Assembly: GCA_033782935.1 (NCBI GenBank)
Contig: JAWQEG010002499.1
Location: 1-64,000 of the forward strand
DNA: 64,000 nt
DNA from: Petrolisthes cinctipes
Taxonomy: Eukaryota > Arthropoda > Malacostraca > Decapoda > Porcellanidae
Reading direction: 5' to 3'
Shown: positions 33,400-45,190 of the stretch, in pieces
Layout: each line of letters opens with the position of its first letter
How positions within the stretch are numbered: position 1 is the stretch's first letter
Made by a program: the position numbers and the translations under genes
Notes under the pieces: model-generated
Told to the model about the DNA's origin: nothing
Database searches by the model: none
Seen by the model: the letters and a program-made list of their open reading frames with translations, nothing else

Positions 33400-35415
33400 C
33401 TTCCCACCAACCTCCCCTTCCCTCCATTCCCTTAGTAGCCTACCTCCCCTCTCCTTTCACCCTCCCCTCTCCTTCCTTTCACCTTCCCCTCTCCTTCCTC
33501 TCACCCTCCCCTCTCCTTCCTTTCACCCTCCCCTCTCCCTTTCACCCTCTCCTTCCCTTCCTTTAACCCACCCCTCTCCTTCCCTTCCTCTCACCCTCCC
33601 CTCTCCTTCCCTTCCTCTCACCCTCCCCTTCCTTTCACCCTCCCCTCTACTTTTATTCACCCTCCGTTCTCCTTTCCACTCATCCACCCTCCCCTTCCTT
33701 CCATTCCTTTCACACTTCCCTCCCCTCTCCTTTCACCCTCCCCTCTCCTTTCACCCTCCCCTCTCCTTCCTCTCACCCTCCCCTCTCCTTCCTCTCACCC
33801 TCCCCTCTCCTTCCTCTCACCCTCCCCTCTCCTTCCTCTCACCCACCCCTCTCCTTCCCTTCCATTCCCTTTCCTTCCCTTCCATTCCCTTCCCTTCCCT
33901 TCCCTTCCCTTCCCTTCCTTATACCCTCTCCTTCCTTTCACCTTCCCATCTCCTTCCTTTCACCTTCCCATCTCCTTCCTTTCACCTTCCCATCTCCTTC
34001 CCTTCCATTCCCTTCCCTTATACCTTCTCCTCTCCTTCCTTTCACCCTCTTCTCTTCTCACCTTTTCCTCTTCCTTTTTTTCTCTCCATTACCTTCTAAT
34101 TCTCCGACATTCTCTACTCCTTCCTCACTTGTGTTCCTCTCATTCCTCCTTTCCTTCATTCCCTATCTCATGGTCTTTATCCATCTTTCATTCTCTCCTT
34201 TTTTCTCTCATTCTCCCTCCCTCCATCTTTTCCTTTCTCTCCTCCCCTCCCTCCCTCCCCGCCTTTTTCAATATAAATCCTACCCTTCATTCCCCCATCT
34301 TCTTCCCTTCCTTTCCACTTCCTTCATTTTCCTTCATTTCTCGTCTTACTTTCCATCCTTTCCTACTATTCCTTTTTCCTTCCGTAATTTTCTTTTCATT
34401 CCAGCAATCTTTTTTCACCTTCCTTCCAAATCCTATCATCCGTCCATTCATTTATTCATCTATCTATCTATCTATCTATCTGTCTATCTATCTATCTATC
34501 TGTCTATCTTTATTTCTATCCATCCATCCATCCATCCATCATATATTTCTTGCTTACTTTTCCTGCTTTGGCCTCATCCAGATATCTACCCACCCATAAT
34601 TCTTGAACCCTTCCCATTGCACCAACCCATGTACTGTATGTATGCATGCACCCTCCCTCCTCCTCCTCCACATTGTTGTTTACCCCCACTTCTTTTCTGT
34701 TGGCCTGGTCTTCCCTTCCTCACTACCCTTTCCAGTTTTTTCCCAGACACTGTTCCCACGCACTTACCTCTCCTCTTTCTAGTACTCTCATCTCCTCTTC
34801 CTAACATTTTCCACCTACTTATACTCCTCTCGGCTTCATTCCTTTACCCTTTCTTATTATATGCCATGCCTCTCCATCCCTTCATCCATCTTATTCCTCT
34901 TCTACCCTTCTCATTCTCGTTCTCTATCATTATGTCTTGCCTCTTCATTCCCTCTTCGCCATTCTCATTCCTTCATCCTTCTCCATTTGCATTTCTTTGC
35001 CCTTCCTCTTCATTCCTTCTTCACCCTCTCTCATTCCTTCTTCTACCCTTCTCATTCCTCTACTCCTCCCCTTCTCATTCCTCTTCTCCTCCCCTATTTT
35101 GCTGACTGCTTCCCACGTCTCCCTTCCCAATCCCTCTTCCTCCCTTTATCTTTCTACTCTTCCCCCACGTCACCAATTCTCTACTACTACTACTCATACG
35201 GCATTATTTCCTCCTCGCCTCATCTTCTCTGCCTTTCCCACTTCCTTCCTCCCTCCCTTCCTTTATCTTCCTACTCCACACATCCGTCATTATTTCCTTC
35301 GCTTCATTTTCTTTGCCTTTCCCACTTCCATCTCTCCTCCCTCTCCTACTTGTCTTCATTCATTCTGTTTGTCTTTCCTCACCCCTTTTCTACGATATAT
35401 CAGCTACGCCTTTTT
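33400..35415. repeat. Two-kilobase pyrimidine-rich tract
   Basis: The plus strand is overwhelmingly C and T. From 33440 to about 34060 it is a minisatellite of CACCCTCCCCTCTCCTTCC-type units and CCCTTCCCTTCC runs. At 34459-34540 there are (ATCT)n and (ATCC)n, and beyond that degenerate CTTCC-rich sequence. The very long Pro/Ser/Leu/Phe frames, open in several phases, are artefacts. A smaller block of the same kind lies at 35702-35980 (CCTCTCCACACTC-type units). It fills much of the intron before the PAR exon. Confidence 0.85.
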
Positions 35416-36564
35416 TAGTACATTGTTCTTTTATCCATTTTATTATTACTCTTATCATTTTTTACTTGAGAAAATGTACCGGCTCTTTTCCAACTTGTGT
35501 CTAAAGTAGGCCTACGTGTTTTAAGTAGATTGCAGCGATAATACATTGTAGATATTTGTATAGTTTTGATATTAATGATTCAGTTTGTCATGGTTTGAAG
35601 TAAATTTGCCCAAAAGGGTAAGCCGTAAGATGAGGGAGCCGGTACGTTTTCACAAAATACTATAAAAGGCACAGCTGTAGTTGATATAGCCTAACCTACT
35701 CTTTTCCCTCCGTTGCTCACTCTCCATGTCTCCTGTTCTCTCCACTCCATCCTCTCCATGTCTCCTGCTCTCCACACTCACTCTTTCCTCTCCACACTCT
35801 TTCCTCTCCCTTGCTATCAACACTCTTTCCTCTCCATCCAACCATACACTCCCTTCCCATCCCCCAATCCTCCTCACTATACACTCCCTTACCTCCTATG
35901 CTCTCCACCCCACTGTACCCTCCCTACCCATCCCCCCTATCATACACTCCCTTCCCTACCCCCATCCTCCCTTCTCCACAGTCTGCGGCAAAATCGGTTA
36001 ATGTTAATACGACAGTTCGTTAATATTTATAGTTGATCATTGGATTGATAATTGATAATCAAGTTATATAACGCATGCGACGTCTGTGAAAGAAATAATT
36101 ATACTCGATTGATATACGGTAATTCTTACTTTTTATTTTTTATCGTAGTCATATCGCGGTTTTCAAATTGATTTTCTCTGTGTCATTGCATTACGTTCGA
36201 CTTTTCAATAAATAAAAGAAACTATAGTGCCAGAATATGAAAGTCGATATAAACGCCTCCTGGGCCCACACTACGCTATACTGATGCTTAGAAGTTTTAA
36301 GTGAATAAATGAAGTAATTTCCTAGTGAGACCCAAATGACTAGTTATTCCTGGTTACTCGTGTATCGCAATTATATAAGTGTGAGGCTGAGGTCCGACTC
36401 GGCTTGAGCTGTAATATACTTGCTGTTATATAAGTGCGGGAGGCTTGACTCTAACTTCAGCTGTACAGTAGTAGACGGGGAGGGAGAGATAAATATAACG
36501 CGCGTTTTCTATGAACTGCCATCATGACCGAGAACTGAGGGGGAACTTTTCTGTCGGTTCGCAG

Positions 36565-36664
36565 AAATTCGAGCAAGTCTGGGGCGAGATCTAGTGCGAC
36601 TGAACCACCCCAACAAACATTTAGTGAGGTCCTCCTCCACTGCGTCCACCAACTCCGACGTGCG

Positions 36665-36702
<38 letters not shown>

Positions 36703-36863
36703 TGTTACTGGGGGAGAAGTATTCCACGGTTATTGACTTCCAAGTATCACCTAACGATTTAGCCCTTGCCACAGTACCTGGCAAGAATTTTGACCCTCGC
36801 ACGAGATGCTTCACCGAGGATGAACTCAAACCGCAGCCCATGATCAAGAAGAGCCGTAAGCAG
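36565..36863 (+). CDS. Pdp1: PAR-bZIP exon 4: poly-Asp stretch and PAR domain
   Basis: Acceptor ACTTTTCTGTCGGTTCGCAG ends at 36564; donor CAG|GTGGGT starts at 36864. Entering in phase 2 after the one-base exit of exon 3 gives residues 328-427. Residues 362-373 are twelve aspartates encoded by a pure (GAT)12. Residues 391-427 are the PAR domain: NDLALATVPGKNFDPR and then FTEDELKPQPMIKKSRKQ, very close to arthropod Pdp1 and vertebrate HLF. The PAR domain supports DNA binding and activation in relatives. A second in-phase acceptor (AACAAACATTTAG, ending 36624) would remove 20 residues; its pyrimidine tract is poorer. Residues 328-361 are not recognisable, so the 5' boundary is the least certain part. 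Confidence 0.88.
36666..36701 (+). repeat. Coding (GAT)12 microsatellite
   Basis: Twelve perfect GAT codons inside the PAR exon, giving an aspartate run just before the PAR domain. Pure trinucleotide runs are prone to length change. Confidence 0.95.
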
Positions 36864-36910
36864 GTGGGTTGAAGAAACGACTCAATCCGAGACTTCCGGG
36901 TTTGTATTTC

Positions 36911-37052
36911 GGGTCCGTATGCAGGAACCTCTGTGGTGCATACGACGGCGTGGTAGCGGTACGATGGCCCTGTTGTTTGTTTGTCTATTTATGGAGTCAT
37001 CGTATCGGTACCACGTCATCGTATACACTATGAATGTTGTTGATTACGGCCC
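36911..37052. mobile_element. Family D inverted-repeat MITE, copy 3
   Basis: Starts GGGTCCGTATGCAGGAACCT and ends TGTTGATTACGGCCC. Inner arms are GCGGTACGATGGCCC and ATCGTATCGGTACCAC. It begins 47 bases after the donor of the PAR exon. Confidence 0.72.
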
Positions 37053-37089
37053 TTCCAGTCACCACACATCAGCATTCGCCACTACACTT

Positions 37090-37320
37090 GTATCATACCA
37101 GCCCATAGAGCTGCACCATACAACCCCACACTATACCATACCATATACCATACACTGTACCATACCACACCACACCACACACTATACCATACCATACAGC
37201 TGCACCATAGTACACCACACCACATCATACCGGCCCATACAGCTGCACCATACTATTCTACACCATACCATATCACCATACCATACCATACCATACCACA
37301 CCACACCACACAATTTAATC
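37090..37320. repeat. Degenerate CCATA/CCACA repeat
   Basis: Tandem ACCATACCAT and ACCACACCAC units with occasional GCTGCACCATA. The Thr/His/Pro/Tyr-rich open frame is an artefact. Confidence 0.88.
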
Positions 37321-39901
37321 TACTATAATTCAGCATTTTACACAACCACATAATTATTATTAGCATACAACACTGCTGCTTGTTACAATGCCATACTATG
37401 CAGCAATACACTGTACACAACACCATCATGACATTCTTACCAACATTCCACCCTTATTCATTATCATTACCATTATTAAGGAATCTCTAGGATTAAGATT
37501 GGTTTGTTAAAAAAATGTCTCCAAATTGAGTACTGTAGGCTTATTATTCAGTAGCTGGTATAGGGAAGATATAAATTTAAGTTACAGTATACTATATAAG
37601 CCTTCTTTCAAGGTACATTCGCAATCCAAAATATATATCCAGGCTTACTTAGAATAGCCTGATCGAGTATTAAGTGAGCTCAAGCAAACATGAGACAGGA
37701 TAAGTGTTATAATTGGTATACAAGTAAGCCAAATGATTCAAAACTTCAACTTGACCTGGATACAAATTTTGGATTGCGAGTGGACAGTACTGTACTAAAG
37801 TGTACTTGCCATATTGATTTAAACAATATACTACTGTACAAGGAACATGGACAGTTTTTCATAAAAGGCAGAGAGGTTACTTATCCTGCCATGTAGAGTT
37901 GTATGGTCCAGTTATGTAGCACATTTAAATATACAGTATGTGGAAGCAAACACTAATGTCGGATTGTTTCACCCTCTTGGACACGAATGACTACACATTT
38001 AAGTTACAGAAAATATATTGTACAGTGTAATAATACACTACAGTACAGTGCATTTAATATGCATCAGTGTGGTTAAAGAATTTCTTTTGTCTTACGGCCC
38101 CTAGTACAGTACAGTACCAAAATTATTTGATGTTTTCTTGTACAGTACCTGTATATACATTTCACCGACAAAAAAGGTAAAAAATACTAATTTATTTTTT
38201 AAGTAAAATACCTGTACTGCACTATATACAAATGAGTAACATATGTGGCAGATGGTTTTATCACAGACCAAGCCTGCTATGTTACAGAAAAAGCTCATTG
38301 TGGAGAATATCCTGATAGGTAACATATTTTTAATGTATTGAATACCAACCAACATTGAATACCAACAACAAGAGTGTCTTGAGGTGATGAAATGTTGCAG
38401 CATCATCATGGCACGAGCAAGAATCAAGAAATTAAGTTGAAAGTTGTTTGAAGAAATAAAAAGTAGAATAAAGGGAATAGTATGATTGTTGATAAAGGAT
38501 AGATGGGATGGAGAGAGGCAGAGAAGAGTGAAAGACTAGAATAGAAGAATAAATAGAATGAAGAAAAGAATATGAGGAGATATGGAAGGTGGAATGGAGG
38601 TGACGAAGAGATAAAATTATGTTTGTTCTTGATTATAATCATGGCTAGTGATAAAGGAGAGGAAGATGGAGATGGTATAGAGAAATTCAAAGATATAAAT
38701 GAGGAAATGCTAGCAGCCCAACAATCATTATCTACCTTCAATATCCAGAAACACCTGACATCCAAATCTTTTAAGTTAGAGTAGCGTCACCCAATTATTA
38801 TTAGTGTTGTCAGTGAGGTATACATGATAAAGGCTCTATAAAGACATTGGGTTCAAGAATTGCCATTTACAGAAAATGGTTCTCACAAAATTTCCCAGGT
38901 ATTTTAAACTTTCTTTGGTATAATAAATAATATATACCTGTTTACATTACTTTTGTCATGATGTTCACAGTGGCACAGAAAAATAAGTAACACAGCAAAA
39001 AGTAGTTACGTATAATTTTGGCTTTCACAAAAACTGTACAGTACAGTATATTCAGTACAACCACACATGACAGTGTTGTTCCTGCTTCTGAGGCAAAAAT
39101 TATAGTGTGTAACACATGAGACACAGATTGAACTGTCATAGCCAAACATGATATTGTGTAACAGCCTGACAACGGCAGTTATGGAGTATGATTGACATAT
39201 TCTAACCATACAATTATTGATGGCAATTTTCTGATGTATTGTTTGACCAGTACACTATGATACAGTACTATATGCTATTGTGAGAAATCTGCATTTTATA
39301 TTGACTTCACAGTGTTAATGAAAACTGAATTTGCATTTAAGCAAAATACTGTATATAGGTCCCCAGGTTCTAAAAAAACTATTCAGTGCCCCTTGTTCTG
39401 TACGGGTGCAGAATACTTTTTGAGGGCCTATACAATCCATAATATTGTGATGATCTCGGTTGCTAAAATCATTATTTTTAAGATGAAATAGCAGTCACTA
39501 ATATTAGGCAAGAAAATGATGTGGGGTTATGCACACACTATAATGGTAAGGTCTTTAAGAACCCTTTTCAATCAAGGAACAGTTGGGGGAAGGAAGAACA
39601 CATCATACAGCGTACAGCATAAAGCATAGACACGTGATAGCCATCCCCATATAAGGGTATTGAATTATATGGATAGACAGCCAACACTTTAGAAAGTAAG
39701 CAAGTACATTAAGGTTCTGTACAATTACTTCAACTTTAGATATTTTCATTATAAAACAACCCTTAGTGAACTGTTCTATAAATGTAAATACTCTTCCTTC
39801 CCTCTCCCCTCTTGGCCCTAGTACATTTATGTGTGAACTTAACCTCTAGCACCACCCTTCAGAGCCATGATGTGACTGACGACCCCCTGCTCCTTCGGCA
39901 G
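37321..39901 (+). other. Intron sequence with one unexplained small frame
   Basis: AT-rich. The only frame with coding-like composition is 38641-38784, 47 codons from MASDKGEEDGDGIEKF to a TAG, with no recognised match and no splice signals; it may be a pseudogene fragment. The last 90 bases before 39902 are open in frame with the next exon but hold stop-free intron only by chance. Confidence 0.45.
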
Positions 39902-40039
39902 TTCGTGCCCATGGAGCTGAAGGATGATAAGTACTGGGCCCGTCGCCGCAAGAACAACCTTGCTGCCAAGCGATCCAGAGACGCACGCAGACTCAAGGAA
40001 AACCAGATAGCCATGCGTGCCAACTTCCTGGAAAAGGAG
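39902..40039 (+). CDS. Pdp1: PAR-bZIP exon 5: basic DNA-binding region
   Basis: Acceptor CCCCCTGCTCCTTCGGCAG ends at 39901; donor GAG|GTAGGT starts at 40040. It enters and leaves in phase 0 and encodes residues 428-473. [19 protein letters not shown] is followed by [18 protein letters not shown], the bZIP basic region with the N-x-A-A-x-(S)-R core (N446, A448, A449, R453). The PAR-specific WARRRKNN and KRSRDARR separate it from Vrille, which has ERRRKNN and KRSREKRR. FLEKE at 469-473 carries the first zipper leucine (L470); the remaining heptads come from one of two downstream exons. It binds as a dimer to TTAYGTAA-type sites in the nucleus. This is the firmest call in the window. Confidence 0.97.
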
Positions 40040-40812
40040 GTAGGTCTAGATTCTGGATGGAAGGAAGAAAAAAGGTTTAGTTTGTAAAATTAATATTTAA
40101 GTCTACCAGAAATGCTATATGTCTCTCGTATCTCTCACATTGGAGTAAAACAGTATATTATCAGTTTGGCATTAGAATGATTTCATCATTTCTCTCAGGG
40201 TTGGTGCATGATTTGCTTTACCCATTTACAGTAATATGTTGGTTATGTATTGAGCTCCCATTAATTTTGAGCCATTGAACACACTTTATTTTAAATATTT
40301 GTTTAGGGATGTTCATAGACCCACTGAGAATCATACAACCATTCATATAAACTTTTGAAGGAGGAGGAGAAGGATATTGATGTCTCGCCTGCATTTTGAT
40401 TTTGCTGTGTCATTTACACCTCAATATTGACCTGCATGTATTCATTTACATATATATGTAGTGTGTGTGGTTACAATCGTGTGTGCATACACAAGAAACT
40501 GATTATTGGCAATAGCATTAGGAAAACTACAATTGGTCTGTGGGTTTGTTGGTGTACTGATAGTGTGTGAATATGTTACTGCTGGAGAGCCAGGAGCTGT
40601 AAAAAGGAATTTTCCTTACTCTGCTCGTCTCACAAGGAGAATGACCAATTTCATTTAATTAAGTTCTGCTTCCAAGAAAAAAATATATTTATATATGTAA
40701 CAGAGGATGCTAAATTTACTGTACAGTATATGAATATGGAATAGACCTAGCTAGGATAGAGTTTCTTGATAAGTGAGCAGATGAACACTAGAGACAGAAA
40801 GTAAAGGAAAGG
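40040..40812 (+). other. Intron sequence, no exon seen
   Basis: AT-rich unique sequence directly after the basic-region exon. No frame with splice signals, simple repeat or known element was found. Confidence 0.5.
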
Positions 40813-41206
40813 TTGGTCAACTTGGTGACGACACTTTATATTGAAACAAGATTTAGAGCGAGTGTTGCTGATTCAGTGTCTGAAGATTTTGAGATCGGTG
40901 TTGAAGTACATTACGGGTCTGCTCTAAGTCCCATGTTAATTATTGGGGTAATGGAGGAGGCTTCAATTGAGTGCAGAAAAATATTCATGGAAGCTACCAT
41001 ATGCAAACGATTTGGTGTTAGTAGAGAATATGAATGAGTTGGATGGTGTTGCAGAAGGAGTGGTGAAGCATTTATGTATGCTATTTGTGTGGCATCATAG
41101 ACTGTGAAAGTTGAGTGAAAAATTAGTCAAGAGGTAGGGTATCAGCAGCATGGAGAAAGTGGAGAGAAATACCTGGATTACTGACAGATAAAGCCATCCA
41201 ATTGTG
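40813..41206 (+). mobile_element. Decayed non-LTR retrotransposon RT fragment
   Basis: Plus-strand remnant of a LINE reverse transcriptase of the same type as the copy at 44003-45190. Similarity runs through three frames: EDFEIGVEVHYGSALSPML at about 40885-40940, PYANDLVLVENMNELDG at about 40997-41050, and RVSAAWRKWREIPGLL at 41136-41185. The catalytic YxDD box reads Tyr-Ala-Asn-Asp, so the first Asp is lost. Frameshifts and stops make it non-functional. It lies in the intron after the basic-region exon. Confidence 0.82.
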
Positions 41207-42545
41207 AGATTTCATGTTTCCCAACGGCAGTAATGACATTTTGGTACTGTACTTTTGCTCTCCAAGCAACTTTGCCACACACATTTAGGTTCACCACTCC
41301 CCTCGGCGATTCAACTCACTTTGCCACATGTTAGCATAGGTGCCACTGTGCCACGCTACTCAACCCTGTTCATGTGCTGATATTTCTGCCTATAAAACTT
41401 GTACATACAGGACATACAGTGACTGAGAATTTTAATACAGTAGTTTAGATTTACGTCCTCTTGTGCAACATATTCTAGAATCTAAATTTACAACAAAAGA
41501 AATAATCTTAGGTTATTAACCCATAAAGGAGCATGTACTGGACGTAGAATATGTATGGTAATGAATTTGTACTCAATGTGATGATTTATAGGTACAGTAC
41601 TGAAATGTGACATAACAATTATGGTGGTGTGTGGTTGCTCATGGTGTGTGTTTGCTCATGGTGCATTGTTTGGTAAAGTGAATGAGACTGTTGACAATGG
41701 TAGTGTGATTTCTAGAGATGTTATGGTGGTTTAATTATGTTCCAAGTCAATAGAATGGTGATGAGTAGGAGGAGGATAAAGTTCATGTGTGGAATGGTTA
41801 GAGAGTGTGAGATGAAGAGAAAAGAAAATTGAGACAAGAAATATACTAAGCTATACAGTATTATTTGTATTCATTTCATAGTGTTTCTGTAAATGGTTGG
41901 TGAGAAGAACTATAAATATGGAGAACTTGCAGATTAGGTATTAAAAATCCTCATCTAAGCTGAAAACTGGGATCCCTAAAGAAATTACTGAGCTGTGCTA
42001 CTGCATAATAATAGTGTGTAATGCTCAGCCTCTCAGTGGCTCTCATATCTTCTACAGTATGTTGTAATGGTAAACAGAAATCCACCAGTGGGGCTGGGTT
42101 GGGGGGAGGGGGAGGTTACCAAAAGGAAGGAATAGATTGTAACATGTAAGAGACTTAGAGATTGATAGACTGGATTAGTGATTGGTCAATGATTTTATTC
42201 TGAAAATCAGCTGTAGTTGAATATAGGTTGGCTTTAAAGTTGCCCCTTATAACCTCAGTCCTTATTTTAATATCTGGTCTGAAAGATACAGTATTTCAAT
42301 TGAGTAAAATCATCAGGCATTAGCCAGAGTATAATCAGTGATGTACATATGCTGAAGGGGATAATCTTCCTATTATTTTCTCTGTATTTACCTTCACCAT
42401 CACTGTGAAGGGTGAGTGATCAATATTGATGATTGCAAGGATGGTAAACCACATTGTCATAGGTTTGAATGCCAGTACGAGTGGGCAGTGCTCCATCCAC
42501 ATCCATCCTGAGGCCTATACATTAAAATTAGTCACAAACCAAGTA
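41207..42545 (+). other. Intron sequence, no exon seen
   Basis: AT-rich unique sequence between the RT fragment and the TA-flanked inverted-repeat element. No supported feature. Confidence 0.5.
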
Positions 42546-43512
42546 CCGTAAAACTCCCTAACTTCGGACATTTTTTACATGTTTTAGTGAATAACTCTGT
42601 TAATAATGGTGCAATTTTATTCCTGTTGGTGTCATGTGGTAGCCAGGGAGAGTACCTACTGAATCCATATAACAAAAAAAAAATAAGCACAACTTCACCT
42701 AAATATCAAGTTGCTACTTCACAGACTCAACAAATGCATACTGAAATAACATAATAGGACCTACATAAGGTACATAATACATAATAACATAATTCCAGGT
42801 ACTAATGACACACACACCCACTTCCTGTATTCCTTGACTTGATTACCTGTATAAAATACTATAACTAAATAACTAATATAACTTTTTTCTTCAAAATAAA
42901 ACTCATTACTGGTTAAGGCACCATACTGTAGCACCTTACTGGCAATAACTTTGGTACTGGTAGTACTGACAATCTTACAGAACTATATCACATATTATTT
43001 GGGTACCGGTATCATTACTTAAGCCAAAGGTTTACATCTACATCAAAAATCATCCTTTGCTTGCAGTCAAGTACCGGTACCGTATTAATTTGTCTGTCCA
43101 AAGTTGGGACTTTTTTCTGTAAAAAATAGAAATATTCATTAAAAAAATCATAACACGGTTATGCATGCATATATTTTAAATTTGTTTACTGCCCAGTACT
43201 TACAGAGAGTGTCCACGTATAATGGTACCATTCACGTTCTTACAATTGAAACTCTTTGTTCTGTGTGAACAAAGTTTTGCAGGGTTAAAAAATGCAGACT
43301 TTTTTTTCCTTGCATTTGTCGAATATTTTCACCCACACATATTCAAGCTATTACAATAGAATTTATACATAATAGTCTTTGAACATTCCCCTAACTAACA
43401 CCATCGTTATTTTTTGCAAATATAGCACTCTCTTCCAGTATAGTTGAATTATTACATTTTTTCACGAAATGTCTGAAGTTATGGCGCAGTCCGAAGTTAG
43501 GGAGTTTTACGG
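42546..43512. mobile_element. 967-bp inverted-repeat element with TA duplication
   Basis: A perfect 24-base terminal inverted repeat (CCGTAAAACTCCCTAACTTC plus GGAC) occupies 42546-42569 and, reversed, 43489-43512. TA flanks both ends (42544-42545 and 43513-43514). Secondary complementary motifs lie inside. No transposase frame exists, so it is a non-autonomous DNA element. TA duplication suggests Tc1/mariner or pogo-type mobilisation. Confidence 0.82.
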
Positions 43513-43889
43513 TACCCAATGTAACACTTAAAGTTACTCTTAAGGAAAGGTAACTGTGGTACTATAAACCACCACAGGTTGCAAAGACCAATATAACAGA
43601 GAAGGGCATCGCAGCAAGTTGTTGTTATAACCTACTGTATACCTTCAACTAAACTTTTATCTTTACCTTTCTTTCCACATTTCCTTTCCATCTTCTTTCT
43701 CCTCTTATCTGAATTTTTACACACTTTTCTTTTAGAGAAATGTCATACCGATAGTTCCCAAATAGTTGGGATAATTTTTGCTGTAGAATTTTCTTATCCT
43801 ATTTAATCACGTGGCTTCACATATTTGTTCTAAATACTCTTAATTATCCTCGTAAATTTTCCCTATTCATCCTTTCCTTTATTTCCAAT

Positions 43890-44002
43890 CTATCTACAGC
43901 TCAGACACTTCGCTCCCTCTGGGAACTTTCCCCAGAAGTCTCTCTCTTGCAAACTCCCCATTCTCTCTACATGTCCATACCAATTCAGTGTATTATGCTT
44001 CA
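43890..44002 (-). mobile_element. Possible second retroelement fragment
   Basis: Minus-strand codons just beyond the 3' end of the larger LINE read VKHNTLNWYGHVERMG and then a Gly/Glu/Lys-rich stretch. WYGHVERM-type motifs occur near the end of many LINE reverse transcriptases. This may be a host element into which the larger copy inserted. Evidence is one motif only. Confidence 0.4.
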
Positions 44003-45190
44003 CTCTCTCATCATCATCATCTTCGTTTAACGTCCTCCTCTTCCCATTGCTGGGGATGGATGTACTATGAGTCATCTCCATTCCTCTCTATCCTCCGCAT
44101 CTTCCTTTGTTATCTCTAAGTGTCTCATATCCTCTGCAACTACCCTCCTCCACGTTGTCCTTGGAGTTCTGACTGATCTTCTTCCCTCTACTTCCAACTC
44201 CATGGCCCTTCTCAATATGTTTTCCTGTTTTCCTCTGTGCACATGACCGAACCATCTTAATCTTGCTCTCTGGATTCTGTCCTTTATGCTCTCTGCTCCG
44301 CATATTCTTCTCGCCTCTTCATTTGATACTCTGTCCCTCCACCTTACTCCTGCTATATACCTCAGCATCCTGTGATCATAAGTTGACAGAAGCTTCTCCA
44401 GCCTTGCTGTCAGTGCCCACGTCTCTGAGGCATAAATCAGTACAGGTCTAATGCAGGCGCAGTAGATCCTTGCACGCAGGACCAGTGGTATTCCTTTGTT
44501 CACTAACAGACTGGCCAACTCTCTCCATTTTCTCCAGGCACTTGTAACCCTTGCTCTCACTGCCGCTTCTGCTCCACCCTCACACCTCATGGTGTCTCCC
44601 AAATAGCAGAACTGGTCCTCCACCTCCAACCCTCCCCCCTCCATTTCCACCTCCCGTGGTCTCTCTATTGGCCCTCTCACACATGCTGGGCACTTAAAGT
44701 TCTCTCCGGCTCTCCTCACATTTCTAACTCCTGAGCATCTTCCTTGGCACCACTTTGAGCAGCCCGCGCACCACAAAGAGTTGGCACCTACTCCCTCTCC
44801 ACACACTCCACATGGGTACCTTCCTCTCTGCTGTCTTACTTCTGGCTGCCTTCCTATTACCATCATCTTTTGTCTTTGATCTGTTGACCCTCATTCCTCT
44901 TATTTCCAACCTTCTCCATTCCTCAAACATACCCACAATTCTCTCCTCTGACTCTGCCGTTAGTACCAGATCATCAGCATACAGCATCTGCCATATGCTG
45001 TCTCCCCTCCTCTCTCTCGTCGCCTCCCCCATCACCATCACAAACAAAATGGGGCTCAATGCCGACCCCTTATTCAATACTGATGGAATTTGCACCCAAA
45101 CCAAATCTCTCATAATTATACATTCTCATTGCTTTCCCCATCCAACGTCATCACGCCACGTGCTCTTCTCAGGGAACTCCTTTTCAACTT
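44003..45190 (-). mobile_element. Non-LTR retrotransposon 3' part: RT plus PHD-like finger
   Basis: Minus-strand, 5'-truncated LINE in two overlapping frames one shift apart. Upstream frame (from 45113): KGSALSPILFVMVM, then the catalytic box in MLYADDLVLTAES (YADD at 44970-44981). Downstream frame (44072-44866, 264 codons): a Cys-rich finger with C-x2-C, WC-x2-C-x3-C-x3-C and C-x2-C spacing (residues 19-62), then FCYLGDTM, RARVTSAWRKWREL, RPVLIYASETWAL and RLRWFGHVHRG. The 3' end is a short CATCATCATCAT (ATG repeat on the minus strand) at 44010-44022. The finger has the cysteine pattern of a PHD-like domain. The frameshift means it is probably inactive. Confidence 0.9.

Noticed and set aside
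33309..36023. Large Pro/Ser/Leu/Phe frames up to 324 codons
   Set aside because: Translations of a pyrimidine tract, open in two or three frames.
39812..39901. Open extension upstream of the basic-region exon
   Set aside because: The family sequence FVP-LKDDKYW starts directly after a good acceptor at 39901, so the extension is intron.
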